From positions 1 to 16,175 of the forward strand of contig JAHJWA010000407.1 of NCBI GenBank assembly GCA_018828205.1: 16,175 nt of DNA, given 5' to 3'. The notes under the pieces are model-generated. The model did no database searches. It worked only from the letters and a program-made list of their open reading frames with translations, and was not told where the DNA came from. Positions 7,207-15,024 of the stretch are shown here, in pieces (the first letter of the stretch is position 1; the number at the start of each line of letters is the position of its first letter). The stretch comes from Alphaproteobacteria bacterium. GTDB lineage: Bacteria > Pseudomonadota > Alphaproteobacteria > Sphingomonadales > Sphingomonadaceae. The position numbers were made by a program, and so were the translations under genes.

Positions 7207-8652
7207 ATGACCAACCGTACCCTATCCCACTACATCGGCGGCGAATTCACCGGCGCGAGCGACGCTCTGGAGAGCCTCAATCCGTCCGACACCAGCGAGA
7301 TCGTCGCCCGCTTTCCCGATGGTTCGGCGGCCGACGTCGCGCAGGCGGTTGCAGCGGCGAAGAGCGCGCAGCCCGACTGGGCCGCTGCCTCGCCCGAGGT
7401 CCGCTCGGACCTGCTCGAGAAGATCGCCGTGGCGCTGTTCGACCGCGCTGCCGAACTGGGCGAACTGCTCGCCCGCGAGGAAGGCAAGCTGCGCGGCGAG
7501 GGCATGGGCGAAGTGCTGCGCGCGGCGCGCATCTTCCGCTACTTCTCGGGCGAGGCGCTGCGCCGCCACGGGCAGACGCTGGAATCGACCCGCCCCGGCC
7601 TCGATGTGGCCACCCATCGCGAGGCGCTGGGCGTGGTCGGGCTGATCACCCCGTGGAACTTCCCGATCGCGATCCCCGCGTGGAAGGCCGCCCCGGCCAT
7701 GGCGTTCGGCAATGCGGTGGTGCTCAAGCCCGCCAATGTGACCCCCACGGTTGCTTTTGCTCTCACCCAAGTGATCCATGAGGCGGGCTTGCCCGCAGGC
7801 GTGTTCAACCTGGTGTTGGGCCGCGGCGACGTGGGCCGCGCCATCGTCGACCACGAGGATGTCACCGCAGTGAGCTTCACCGGCAGCCAGCAGGTCGGCG
7901 GCGCGGTGGGGCTTGCCGCCATGAAGCGCGGCGCACGGGTGCAGATGGAAATGGGCGGCAAGAACCCGCTGATCGTTCTCGACGATGCCGATCTCGACAA
8001 GGCGGTCGCCATCGCGGCGGATGGCGGCTTCTTCCAGACCGGGCAGCGTTGCACGGCATCGAGCCGGGTGATCGTCGAAGACGGTATCCACGACCGCTTC
8101 GTCGCCGCGCTGGCCGAAAAGGCCGCGAGCCTCAAGGTCGGGGCCGCGCTCGATGCCGACTCGCAAGTGGGTCCGGCTTCCAGCGAGGCGCAGCTCGAAC
8201 AGAACTTCCGCTATGTCGGCATCGCGCGCGACGAAGGCGGCAGGCTGGCCAGCGGCGGCGGGCGCGTGGAGATAGGCACGCAGGGCTATTTCATGGAGCC
8301 GACGGTGGTCGCCGACACCGCCCCCGACATGACCATCAACAACGAGGAAGTGTTCGGCCCGGTGGTCTCTACCGTGCGGGTGAAGAATTACGATGAAGCG
8401 CTGGAGCTGGCCAATCGCGGCAATTTCGGGCTGTCGTCGGGCATCGTCACCAACAGCCTCAAGCACGCCCGGCATTTCCGCAAGAACGTGAAGGCCGGGA
8501 TGGTGATGGTCAATCTGCCCACCGCCGGCGTCGATTATCACGTCCCCTTCGGCGGCACCCGCGGGTCGAGCTACGGCCCGCGCGAGCAGGGATTTGCTGC
8601 GGTCGAGTTCTACACGACGATCAAGACGGTTTACACGGGAGACTGCGCCTGA
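7207..8652 (+). CDS. xylA: Alpha-ketoglutarate semialdehyde dehydrogenase (aldehyde dehydrogenase family)
   Basis: This 481-residue NAD(P)+-dependent aldehyde dehydrogenase oxidises alpha-ketoglutarate semialdehyde to alpha-ketoglutarate, the last Weimberg step. Visible landmarks are Asn151 in Pro-Trp-Asn-Phe-Pro, Lys174 in Leu-Lys-Pro-Ala, the cofactor loop Phe-Thr-Gly-Ser near 224-227, the general base Glu248 in Met-Glu-Met-Gly-Gly-Lys, and the nucleophile Cys282 in Gln-Arg-Cys-Thr. The start at 7207 was chosen because TGAGGAG, overlapping the xylX stop, lies 4 nt upstream, and because alignment to the family begins there; the frame is open further upstream only by chance. Its stop overlaps the xylB start by one base (TGATG), so translation is probably coupled. 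The symbol follows Caulobacter usage; this is not xylose isomerase, also called xylA. Substrate is assigned from operon context plus family. Confidence 0.9.
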   Translation: MTNRTLSHYIGGEFTGASDALESLNPSDTSEIVARFPDGSAADVAQAVAAAKSAQPDWAAASPEVRSDLLEKIAVALFDRAAELGELLAREEGKLRGEGMGEVLRAARIFRYFSGEALRRHGQTLESTRPGLDVATHREALGVVGLITPWNFPIAIPAWKAAPAMAFGNAVVLKPANVTPTVAFALTQVIHEAGLPAGVFNLVLGRGDVGRAIVDHEDVTAVSFTGSQQVGGAVGLAAMKRGARVQMEMGGKNPLIVLDDADLDKAVAIAADGGFFQTGQRCTASSRVIVEDGIHDRFVAALAEKAASLKVGAALDADSQVGPASSEAQLEQNFRYVGIARDEGGRLASGGGRVEIGTQGYFMEPTVVADTAPDMTINNEEVFGPVVSTVRVKNYDEALELANRGNFGLSSGIVTNSLKHARHFRKNVKAGMVMVNLPTAGVDYHVPFGGTRGSSYGPREQGFAAVEFYTTIKTVYTGDCA

Positions 8653-9437
8653 TGGCTGAAGGGATTTTGCGGCCAATCGCGAACGGAGCATCCTACCCCA
8701 GCCTGGCCGGCAAAAAGGTGATTATCAGCGGCGGCGGCTCGGGCATCGGCGAAGGTATCGTCGAAGGCTTCGTGCGCCAGGGGGCCGCTGTTGCCTTCGT
8801 CGATATCGAGGTGGAACTGAGCGAAGCGCTGGTTGCACGGTTGGGCGATGCCGAGATTGCGCCTATCTTCAGCCATTGCGACATCACCCATAGCACCGAT
8901 TATGCGACCAGGATCGAGGAGCTGATCGAGCGGCTGGGCGGGTGCGACGTGCTGGTCAACAACGCCGCGAACGACGACCGCCACAAGATGGAGGACGTCA
9001 CCGAGGCCTATTGGGATGAGCGGATGGCGGTGAACCTCAAGCACCAGTTCTTCGCCGCCCGCGCGGCCCTTCCGGCGATGCGCACCGCGGGCGGCGGATC
9101 GATCATCAATCTGGGGTCGATCTCCTGGCACCTCGGGCTCGAGAACCTGGCGATCTACCAGACCGCCAAGGCGGGGATCGAGGGCCTGACCCGCAGTCTG
9201 GCGCGCGAGCTCGGCCGCGACAACATCCGCGTCAACGCGATCATCCCGGGCAATGTCCAGACCCCGCGCCAGAGCAAATGGTATTCGCCCGAAGGCGAGG
9301 CCGAGATCGTCGCCGCGCAATGCCTGAGCGGGCGGATCCAGCCGGCCGATATCGCCGCCATGGCGCTGTTCCTCGCGAGCGACGATGCCAGGTTCTGCAC
9401 CGCGCACAATTACTGGGTCGATGCCGGATGGCGCTGA
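8652..9437 (+). CDS. xylB: D-xylose 1-dehydrogenase (NAD+), short-chain dehydrogenase family
   Basis: This 261-residue classical SDR oxidises D-xylose to D-xylonolactone with NAD+, the first Weimberg step, in the cytoplasm. The glycine motif Gly-Gly-Gly-Ser-Gly-Ile-Gly is at 27-33. Asp51 at the end of the second strand favours NAD+. The family motif appears as Asn-Asn-Ala-Ala at 103-106. Catalytic residues are Asn129, Ser156 (or Ser158), Tyr169 and Lys173. The segments Asn-Asp-Asp-Arg-His-Lys, Ser-Ile-Ser-Trp-His-Leu-Gly-Leu-Glu and the C-terminal Tyr-Trp-Val-Asp-Ala-Gly-Trp-Arg are near-identical to Caulobacter XylB. The ATG shares a base with the xylA stop and has GGGAGA 9 nt upstream. Its end overlaps xylC by 10 bp. 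It is not xylulokinase, which shares the symbol in enteric bacteria. Confidence 0.93.
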   Translation: MAEGILRPIANGASYPSLAGKKVIISGGGSGIGEGIVEGFVRQGAAVAFVDIEVELSEALVARLGDAEIAPIFSHCDITHSTDYATRIEELIERLGGCDVLVNNAANDDRHKMEDVTEAYWDERMAVNLKHQFFAARAALPAMRTAGGGSIINLGSISWHLGLENLAIYQTAKAGIEGLTRSLARELGRDNIRVNAIIPGNVQTPRQSKWYSPEGEAEIVAAQCLSGRIQPADIAAMALFLASDDARFCTAHNYWVDAGWR

Positions 9438-10324
9438 ACCTCACCGCCTCGGCCAACCCGCGCCAGCTGCTCGCTGCCGGCAGCAGACTGGGCGAAGGCG
9501 CGTTCTGGGATGCGAAGCGGCAGGTAGTGTGGTTCGTCGACATCAAGCAGCAGCGGCTGTGGCACTACGATCCGGTGACCGGCAGCAACGCCATGGCCCA
9601 GGCGCCGGAGCAGATCGGCTGGGCGCTTCCTGCCGACAACGGCCTGCTGCTGTGCGGCCTGCAGGACGGGCTTTACACGTTCGATCCGGAGCGTCAGAGC
9701 TTCGAGAAGCTGATGGATGTGCCGGGCGAACCGGCGCACAACCGGCTCAACGATGCCTGCACCGACCCCTGGGGCCGGGTGTGGTTCGGATCGATGGATG
9801 ACAGCGAGGCGGAGGCCTCGGGCCGGTTCTATGTCTTCGACCGCGGCGAGATCCGCGCTGCGGGACCTTCGGGGATCGCCATCACCAACGGCCCGGCGGT
9901 GAATGCCCAGGGCGACCGGATCTATTTCACCGACACCTCGGCGCAAAGGATCATGGTCGCCGATCTGTCGCCCGCCGGCGTGGGCGAGGCGCGGCTCTTC
10001 GCCGACACCGGCGCGCTGTTCCCCGATGCCTATCCCGATGGTCCTGTAGTCGACAGCGAGGGCCATGTCTGGACCGCGCTCTACCTCGGGAGCCGCGTGG
10101 CCCGGTTCTCGCCCGATGGCGAGCTGGTGGCGCAGATCGAGTTCGCCGCGCGCGACATCACCAAATTGTGTCTGGGAGGGCCGGACCTGCGCACCGGTTT
10201 CGTCACCACCGCGACCAAGAACCTCGAGCCCGCGCAATTCGCGCAATACCCGCATGCGGGCAGCCTGCTTGCTTTCGACGCGCCGGTTGCGGGCTTCGCA
10301 CAGCCGCGGGTCAGGCTGGGATAG
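9428..10324 (+). CDS. xylC: D-xylonolactone lactonase (SMP-30/gluconolactonase family)
   Basis: This 298-residue six-bladed propeller lactonase hydrolyses D-xylono-lactone to D-xylonate, the second Weimberg step. Probable metal ligands are Glu23 in Leu-Gly-Glu-Gly, Asn154 in Ile-Thr-Asn-Gly-Pro and Asp204 in Pro-Asp-Gly-Pro; their spacing agrees with the Glu/Asn/Asp triad described for the Fe(II)-binding Caulobacter enzyme. Asn108-Asp109 in Asn-Arg-Leu-Asn-Asp is the usual substrate-side motif. The ATG at 9428 lies inside the last codons of xylB (10-bp overlap), indicating coupled translation. The same frame is open back to 9278, but that part reads as out-of-frame xylB and has no lactonase similarity. 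There is no signal peptide, so it acts in the cytoplasm on the XylB product. Confidence 0.9.
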   Translation: MALNLTASANPRQLLAAGSRLGEGAFWDAKRQVVWFVDIKQQRLWHYDPVTGSNAMAQAPEQIGWALPADNGLLLCGLQDGLYTFDPERQSFEKLMDVPGEPAHNRLNDACTDPWGRVWFGSMDDSEAEASGRFYVFDRGEIRAAGPSGIAITNGPAVNAQGDRIYFTDTSAQRIMVADLSPAGVGEARLFADTGALFPDAYPDGPVVDSEGHVWTALYLGSRVARFSPDGELVAQIEFAARDITKLCLGGPDLRTGFVTTATKNLEPAQFAQYPHAGSLLAFDAPVAGFAQPRVRLG

Positions 10325-10373
10325 AACGCCGACGGCACACAGGCCGGGGCAAGGTGGGAGCAGGAGCAAGACG

Positions 10374-12281
10374 ATGAAAGCCGCCGCGCTCACTATTGCC
10401 GCTATCTTGGCTGCCGCCGGCGCTCCCGCCCTCGCCGCGCCGCAGCCGGGGGCAGCATACGACGACCGCATGGTGTTGCAGCGCGGCCAACCCATCGTGA
10501 TCGAAGGCAGCGGCGTTCCCGGCGGCGAAATTATGGGAACGCTGGGTACAGAACGGCAGACCGCGCGCGCCGATGCCGGTGGCCTGTTCCGGCTCACCTT
10601 CGCGCCGCGCGACGCCTCGTCCGAACCGCTCGCCCTGACCCTGACCGACAGCACCGGTGAGACCGTGTTGCGCGACCTGCTGGTGGGGGAGGTATGGCTC
10701 TGCTCGGGCCAGTCGAACATGGAGCTGCCGGTCGCGCGGGCGCTGAACACCGCAAACGAGCTGCGCATGGCGGCGGACCCGCAGATGCGGCTGTTCAAGG
10801 TCCCGCAATTCACCGCCGCGGCCGAGCAACGCGTGTTCGGTGCGCCCGCCGGATGGCAGGAGGCCACGGGGGCCAGCGTCGAGACCTTCTCCGCCGCCTG
10901 CTTCTACATGGGCCAGCGCCTGCGCGCGGAACTCGGCGTGCCGGTCGGGCTGATCCATGCCAATTGGGGCGGGTCCGCCGCCAGCGCCTGGATGACCCCC
11001 CAAGCCGTCGCCGCGCTCTATGGCGAGGAGGCGACGGACCTGTTGCAGCTCTACCACCGCGATCCCTTTGCCGCCGCCGTGGCCTTCGCGCCGCGCTGGT
11101 ATGATTGGTGGCGCGCCGGAGATCGCGGCAAGGAACCCTGGACGCATTCCGATAGGCTCGCCTGGCAGCCGATCCCGCAATTCTCGTTCTGGAACGAGTG
11201 GGAAGGCACCGGTCTCGACACCCAGCCCGCCGCGAACGTCTGGCTGCGTCAGAGCTTCACCCTGACGGTGGAGCAGGCTGCGGCGGGCGACGGCCGGCTG
11301 GCGATCGGCGCGATCGACGATCTCGACATGACCTGGGTCAACGGCAATCCGGTGGGCTACACCTTCGGCTGGGGGGTGGAACGAACCTATCGCGTGCCCG
11401 CCCAATATCTGCGCGCCGGAGCCAACGAGGTGCTGATCGCGGCCAGCAACAACTGGGATACCGGCGGCTTCTTCGGCGGTCCGGAGCGGCTCCATTTCAC
11501 GCCGGCAGGTGGCGCGCCGATCCCGCTCGGAGCCGATTGGGAATACTCGGTGGGCGCCCTGACCGACATGCCGCCGCGCGCGCCGTGGGATGCCATCGCG
11601 GGACTCGGCGTGATGCACAACGCCATGATCGCGCCACTCGGCCCGATGCGGCTGGCGGGCGTCGCCTGGTACCAGGGTGAGGCGGATATCGGCCAGCGGG
11701 ACTACGACGCGCGCCTCGCGCAACTGTTTGCGGGCTGGCGCCGCCAGTTCGGCGCTCAGACGCGGATGCTGGTGGTGCAGCTGGCGAATTACGGCACGCG
11801 GGTGGATCGTCCGGGGGAAAGCGGCTGGGCCGACCTTCGCGAGGAGCAGCGGCAGGGCGTGCTCGCCGATGGCAACGCAGCGCTGGTGACCGCGATCGAC
11901 ATCGGCGAGCCGAGCGACATCCACCCGGCCAATAAGAATGTGCTGGGCCGCAGACTGGCGCTGGCGGCGCAGGGTATCGCTCTGCCGCAACCGGGGAGCG
12001 CGGTTGCCTCGGGCGGGACGATCGCCGTCGCCATCGGCGGCGTCGAAGGCAGTTTGCGCGCCTATGGCGGGCCCTATCCGCTGGGCGTGGAATTCTGCGG
12101 CCCGACACCGGAAAGCTGTCGCTTCGTGCTGGCGCGGATCGACGGCAGCCGGTTGCTGATCGCCGAGGACGGCCTGCCCGCCACGCGGCTGCGCTATCTG
12201 TGGGCGGACGCGCCGGTGGCCAATCTGTTCGACGCGCGCGATCTGCCCGTGCCCGGGTTCGAACTGGCGATCGAGCGGTGA
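10374..12281 (+). CDS. Exported SGNH-type acetylesterase (sialate O-acetylesterase / CE20-like), probably xylan or xyloglucan deacetylase
   Basis: This 635-residue carbohydrate esterase has a Sec signal peptide (likely cut after Ala-Leu-Ala21), so it is periplasmic. The hydrolase core is split. The first part carries the nucleophile Ser114 in Cys-Ser-Gly-Gln-Ser-Asn-Met. The last part carries Asp515 and His517 in Asp-Ile-His-Pro-Ala-Asn-Lys, with the conserved Trp-Tyr-Gln-Gly-Glu at 432-436. Between them (about 280-375) is a jelly-roll insert like the sugar-binding domain of family 2 glycosidases. This intercalated layout is the one I associate with Xanthomonas CE20 acetylesterase, which acts on xyloglucan. 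It lies 49 bp after xylC with no promoter seen between, so it probably belongs to the operon. Family tools would label it sialate O-acetylesterase, but the xylan context makes plant acetyl-sugars the likelier substrate (inference). Confidence 0.85.
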   Translation: MKAAALTIAAILAAAGAPALAAPQPGAAYDDRMVLQRGQPIVIEGSGVPGGEIMGTLGTERQTARADAGGLFRLTFAPRDASSEPLALTLTDSTGETVLRDLLVGEVWLCSGQSNMELPVARALNTANELRMAADPQMRLFKVPQFTAAAEQRVFGAPAGWQEATGASVETFSAACFYMGQRLRAELGVPVGLIHANWGGSAASAWMTPQAVAALYGEEATDLLQLYHRDPFAAAVAFAPRWYDWWRAGDRGKEPWTHSDRLAWQPIPQFSFWNEWEGTGLDTQPAANVWLRQSFTLTVEQAAAGDGRLAIGAIDDLDMTWVNGNPVGYTFGWGVERTYRVPAQYLRAGANEVLIAASNNWDTGGFFGGPERLHFTPAGGAPIPLGADWEYSVGALTDMPPRAPWDAIAGLGVMHNAMIAPLGPMRLAGVAWYQGEADIGQRDYDARLAQLFAGWRRQFGAQTRMLVVQLANYGTRVDRPGESGWADLREEQRQGVLADGNAALVTAIDIGEPSDIHPANKNVLGRRLALAAQGIALPQPGSAVASGGTIAVAIGGVEGSLRAYGGPYPLGVEFCGPTPESCRFVLARIDGSRLLIAEDGLPATRLRYLWADAPVANLFDARDLPVPGFELAIER

Positions 12282-12342
12282 TCGCCGGCATCGCGCCCTG
12301 TTTCACTGCCCGCGACGGCGCGCACTCCTGCCGTACGTAGGG

Positions 12343-13212
12343 ATTTCCCACAGCGGCTGGTCGGCGCGGCTGCTTCCCGAATGCGGGGGTTCGCTGGCCT
12401 CGCTCCACCTCGATGGCGCGGAAATTCTGCGCACCATGCCGCAGGGCTCGGTCGATCCGCTGACGAGTGCGTGCTTCCCGCTGGTGCCCTACGCCAACCG
12501 CATTGCGGGCGGCATGTTTGCGCGGGGCGAAACCAAGGTGCGGCTGCCGCGCAATTTTCCGCCCGAGACCTCCAGCCTCCACGGCTTCGGCTGGCAGGCC
12601 AAGTGGGAGATACTCTCCGCCTCGACTTCCGAATGCGCGCTCGAGCATCGCCATCCCGGCCTCGGCCCCACGCCCTGGCCAGACGATCCGACAGACTGGC
12701 CCTGGGCCTATGAGGCGCAGCACCGCGTTCGGCTGGGTCGGCAGGGCTGCATGATAGCGCTCGAAGTGACCAATCGTTCAAATAGCACGATGCCTGCGGG
12801 TCTGGGGCTTCACCCCTATTTCCGCCGCCGACCCGAAACCCGCCTGCGCTTTGCGGCGGAAGGCGTGATGCTGGTCGACGAGGCGTCGATCCCCACGGGC
12901 ATGATCGCCCCGCCCGACCGGTTCGGCGATTTCGCTCGCGGTTCGGCGCTGCCCGGCGAGACGCTGGACCACTGCTTCGCCGGGTGGAACGGCATGGCGA
13001 CGATCGAGGACGATCTCGGCGCGATCGCACTGACCGCCCGCGGCGCGCCGCACCTCCACCTCTATGCCCCCGCAGACGGCAGCGCGCTGTGCCTCGAACC
13101 GGTCAGCCATGTGCCCGATGCGCTCAACCGCACGCCGGTCTGCATGACTGTCCTGCCGCCGGGTTGCACCTCCGGTCTGCGGATGTGGATTTCGGCCCAC
13201 CCTCTCGATTGA
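12343..13212 (+). CDS. Aldose 1-epimerase (GalM-like mutarotase), start uncertain
   Basis: This aldose 1-epimerase family protein has about 289 residues if counted from codon 12343, and would interconvert the alpha and beta anomers of xylose or related sugars. Recognisable segments are Leu-Leu-Pro-Glu-Cys-Gly-Gly-Ser at 12370-12393, Cys-Phe-Pro-Leu-Val-Pro-Tyr-Ala-Asn-Arg at 12472-12501, Leu-His-Gly-Phe-Gly-Trp at about 12577-12594, Gly-Leu-Gly-Leu-His-Pro-Tyr-Phe at 12799-12822 and the catalytic-Glu motif Cys-Leu-Glu-Pro-Val-Ser-His at about 13090-13110. The first in-frame ATG (12436) would delete the N-terminal strand and has no ribosome site, yet no ATG, GTG or TTG lies in frame upstream. 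The coordinate given marks an ATT where similarity appears to begin. A GTG at 12278, overlapping the previous stop as GTGA, is in another frame and meets TAG at 12338. Either a rare start or a 1-nt frameshift is implied. Confidence 0.8.
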   Translation: MSHSGWSARLLPECGGSLASLHLDGAEILRTMPQGSVDPLTSACFPLVPYANRIAGGMFARGETKVRLPRNFPPETSSLHGFGWQAKWEILSASTSECALEHRHPGLGPTPWPDDPTDWPWAYEAQHRVRLGRQGCMIALEVTNRSNSTMPAGLGLHPYFRRRPETRLRFAAEGVMLVDEASIPTGMIAPPDRFGDFARGSALPGETLDHCFAGWNGMATIEDDLGAIALTARGAPHLHLYAPADGSALCLEPVSHVPDALNRTPVCMTVLPPGCTSGLRMWISAHPLD

Positions 13213-13230
13213 GAGAACCCGCTGAGCGGA

Positions 13231-15024
13231 TCAGTGGTTGTGCCGCGGCAGGCCCTTTTGCGCCGTGCCGCGATATTTGAGCGCGAAGTCCATTACCCCG
13301 CCCTCGCCCAATTGCCCGGTCTTTTCGCGATAGAGTTCTTCCCACGGGGTCTGCGAGGCGGGGGTCGGCGGCGCGGGCTCTTGCGCGAGGCGGCGGGAGA
13401 TCTCGGTCTCGTCCACCAGCGCGTCGCAGGTGCCGCTGTTGAGATCGACCCGGATGACGTCGCCGTCACGCAGCCAGGCCAGCCCGCCGCCCGCCGCGCT
13501 TTCGGGAGAAACGTTGAGGATCGAGGGGCTGTCGCTGGTACCCGATTGGCGGCCGTCGCCCAGTGTGGGCAGCCAGGACACGCCGCGCCGGATCATCGCA
13601 TCGGGCGGTTGCATATTGACCACTTCGGCGCTGCCGGGCCAGCCGATCACACCGGAACCGCGGATCACGAGGATCGAACCCTCGTCGATGCCGAGATCGG
13701 GATCGTTGATGCGGTGGTGGTAATCGTCGGATCCGTCGAACACCACGGCGCGCGCTTCGAACCGGTTTTCGGCGCCGGGGCGCGAGAGATAGCGGGCGCG
13801 GAATTCCTCCGAGATCACCGAGGTCTTGAGCACGGCGAAATCGAACAGATTGCCCGACAGCACCATGAACCCCGCGCGCTCCATCAGCGGATCGGCGAAA
13901 GGGCGGATCATCTCGCGATCGCGGCTTTCGCGGCCCGCGAGGTTTTCCGCCATGGTCGCCCCGGTGCAGGTCAGGCAATCGCCGTGCAGCCTGCCCGCCT
14001 CGAGCAGTTCCCACATTACGGAAGGCACGCCGCCGGCGCGATGGAACCGCTCCCCCAGATACTGACCCGCCGGTTGCATGTTGAGCAGCAGCGGCAGATC
14101 GTAGCCATGGTCGTTCCAGGCGCTGAGCGGGAGCTCCACCCCGGCGTGGGCGGCCATGGCCTGGATGTGCGGCTGGGCATTGGACGAGCCCCCGCAGGCG
14201 CTGACCACGGCGATCGCGTTCTCGAAGGCCGCGCGCGTCAGGATGGTCGAGGGGCGCATGTCCGCATGCACCATTTCGACGATCCGCCGCCCGGTGCGAT
14301 AGGCCATCTGTCCGCGCTCGCGATAGGGCGCAGGGATGGCGGCGCAGCCGGTCAGCGACAGGCCGAGCGCTTCGGCCACCGCGTTCATCGTGCTGGCCGT
14401 GCCCATCGAATTGCAATGCCCGGCGGATGGCGCGCTCGAGGTGGCGCGGTCGAGGAATTCCTCCTCGCTGATCTCGCCCGCCGCCAGCTTGCGGCGGCTC
14501 TGCCAGATCACCGTGCCCGAGCCGAACAGTGCGCCCTCGTGCCAGCCGTCCAGCATCGGTCCGCCCGACAGGACGATGGCGGGGATATCGACGGTGGAAG
14601 CGGCCATGATCTGGCTCGGGGTGGTCTTGTCGCAGCCGGTGGTCAGCACCACGCCGTCGAGCGGATAGCCGTTGAGCAGTTCGACCAGCCCGAGATAGAG
14701 CAGGTTGCGATCGAGCGCGGCGGTGGGCCGGCGGCAATTCTCGAAGATCGGATGGACGGGGAATTCGATCGGGATGCCGCCCGCATCGCGGATGCCGTCG
14801 CGGGTGCGCCTGGCCAGTTCGAGATGGATGCGGTTGAGGGGCGACAGGTCGCTGCCGCTTTGCGCGATGCCGATGATCGGCCTGCCGCTGCGCAGTTCCT
14901 CCGGCGTCACGCCGTAATTCATGAAGCGCTCGAGATAGAGCGCGGTCATATCCATGCGGTCGGGATTGTCGAACCAGTCGCGGCTGCGCAACCGGCGGGG
15001 CGCTGCCGTTCCGTCGGCGGCCAT
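13231..15024 (-). CDS. xylD: D-xylonate dehydratase (IlvD/Edd family)
   Basis: This 597-residue IlvD/Edd-family Fe-S dehydratase converts D-xylonate to 2-keto-3-deoxy-D-xylonate, the third Weimberg step. It resembles Caulobacter XylD throughout, including Arg-Ser-Arg-Asp-Trp-Phe-Asp-Asn near the N-terminus and the terminal Leu-Pro-Arg-His-Asn-His. Of the three cysteines reported to hold the [2Fe-2S] cluster in the Caulobacter enzyme (60, 128, 201), the second and third are present as Cys131 (Thr-Gly-Cys-Asp-Lys) and Cys204 (Gly-His-Cys-Asn). The first is replaced by Leu63 (Ser-Pro-Leu-Asn-Arg-Ile-His; codon 14838-14836). The catalytic-region Lys133 and Ser-Pro-Ser-Ile-Leu-Asn motifs are intact, and no frameshift or stop is seen. 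The ATG shares one base with the xylR stop. The gene converges on the epimerase gene with an 18-bp gap. Family assignment is secure; full activity is uncertain because of Leu63. Confidence 0.92.
   Translation of the reverse strand: MAADGTAAPRRLRSRDWFDNPDRMDMTALYLERFMNYGVTPEELRSGRPIIGIAQSGSDLSPLNRIHLELARRTRDGIRDAGGIPIEFPVHPIFENCRRPTAALDRNLLYLGLVELLNGYPLDGVVLTTGCDKTTPSQIMAASTVDIPAIVLSGGPMLDGWHEGALFGSGTVIWQSRRKLAAGEISEEEFLDRATSSAPSAGHCNSMGTASTMNAVAEALGLSLTGCAAIPAPYRERGQMAYRTGRRIVEMVHADMRPSTILTRAAFENAIAVVSACGGSSNAQPHIQAMAAHAGVELPLSAWNDHGYDLPLLLNMQPAGQYLGERFHRAGGVPSVMWELLEAGRLHGDCLTCTGATMAENLAGRESRDREMIRPFADPLMERAGFMVLSGNLFDFAVLKTSVISEEFRARYLSRPGAENRFEARAVVFDGSDDYHHRINDPDLGIDEGSILVIRGSGVIGWPGSAEVVNMQPPDAMIRRGVSWLPTLGDGRQSGTSDSPSILNVSPESAAGGGLAWLRDGDVIRVDLNSGTCDALVDETEISRRLAQEPAPPTPASQTPWEELYREKTGQLGEGGVMDFALKYRGTAQKGLPRHNH

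Noticed and set aside
9278..9427. 150-bp 5' extension of xylC
   Set aside because: It is xylB read in another frame, rich in Arg and without lactonase similarity; the ATG at 9428 begins the conserved protein.
10311..11990. A long minus-strand open frame opposite the acetylesterase gene
   Set aside because: It has no recognisable domain, and the opposite strand carries a clear enzyme with signal peptide and catalytic motifs. The similar minus-strand frames over 559-1506, 1621-2769, 6089-7153 and 7222-8691 were rejected for the same reason.
12752..12765. A fourth operator-like sequence, TGATAGCGCTCGAA
   Set aside because: It lies inside the epimerase coding region, its right arm does not match the left, and no promoter elements or gene start lie nearby; a chance match.
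13219..13229. Small hairpin CCGCTGAGCGG between the epimerase and xylD stop codons, as a bidirectional terminator
   Set aside because: The stem is only 4-5 bp and no T-tract follows on either strand, so it does not support a terminator call.
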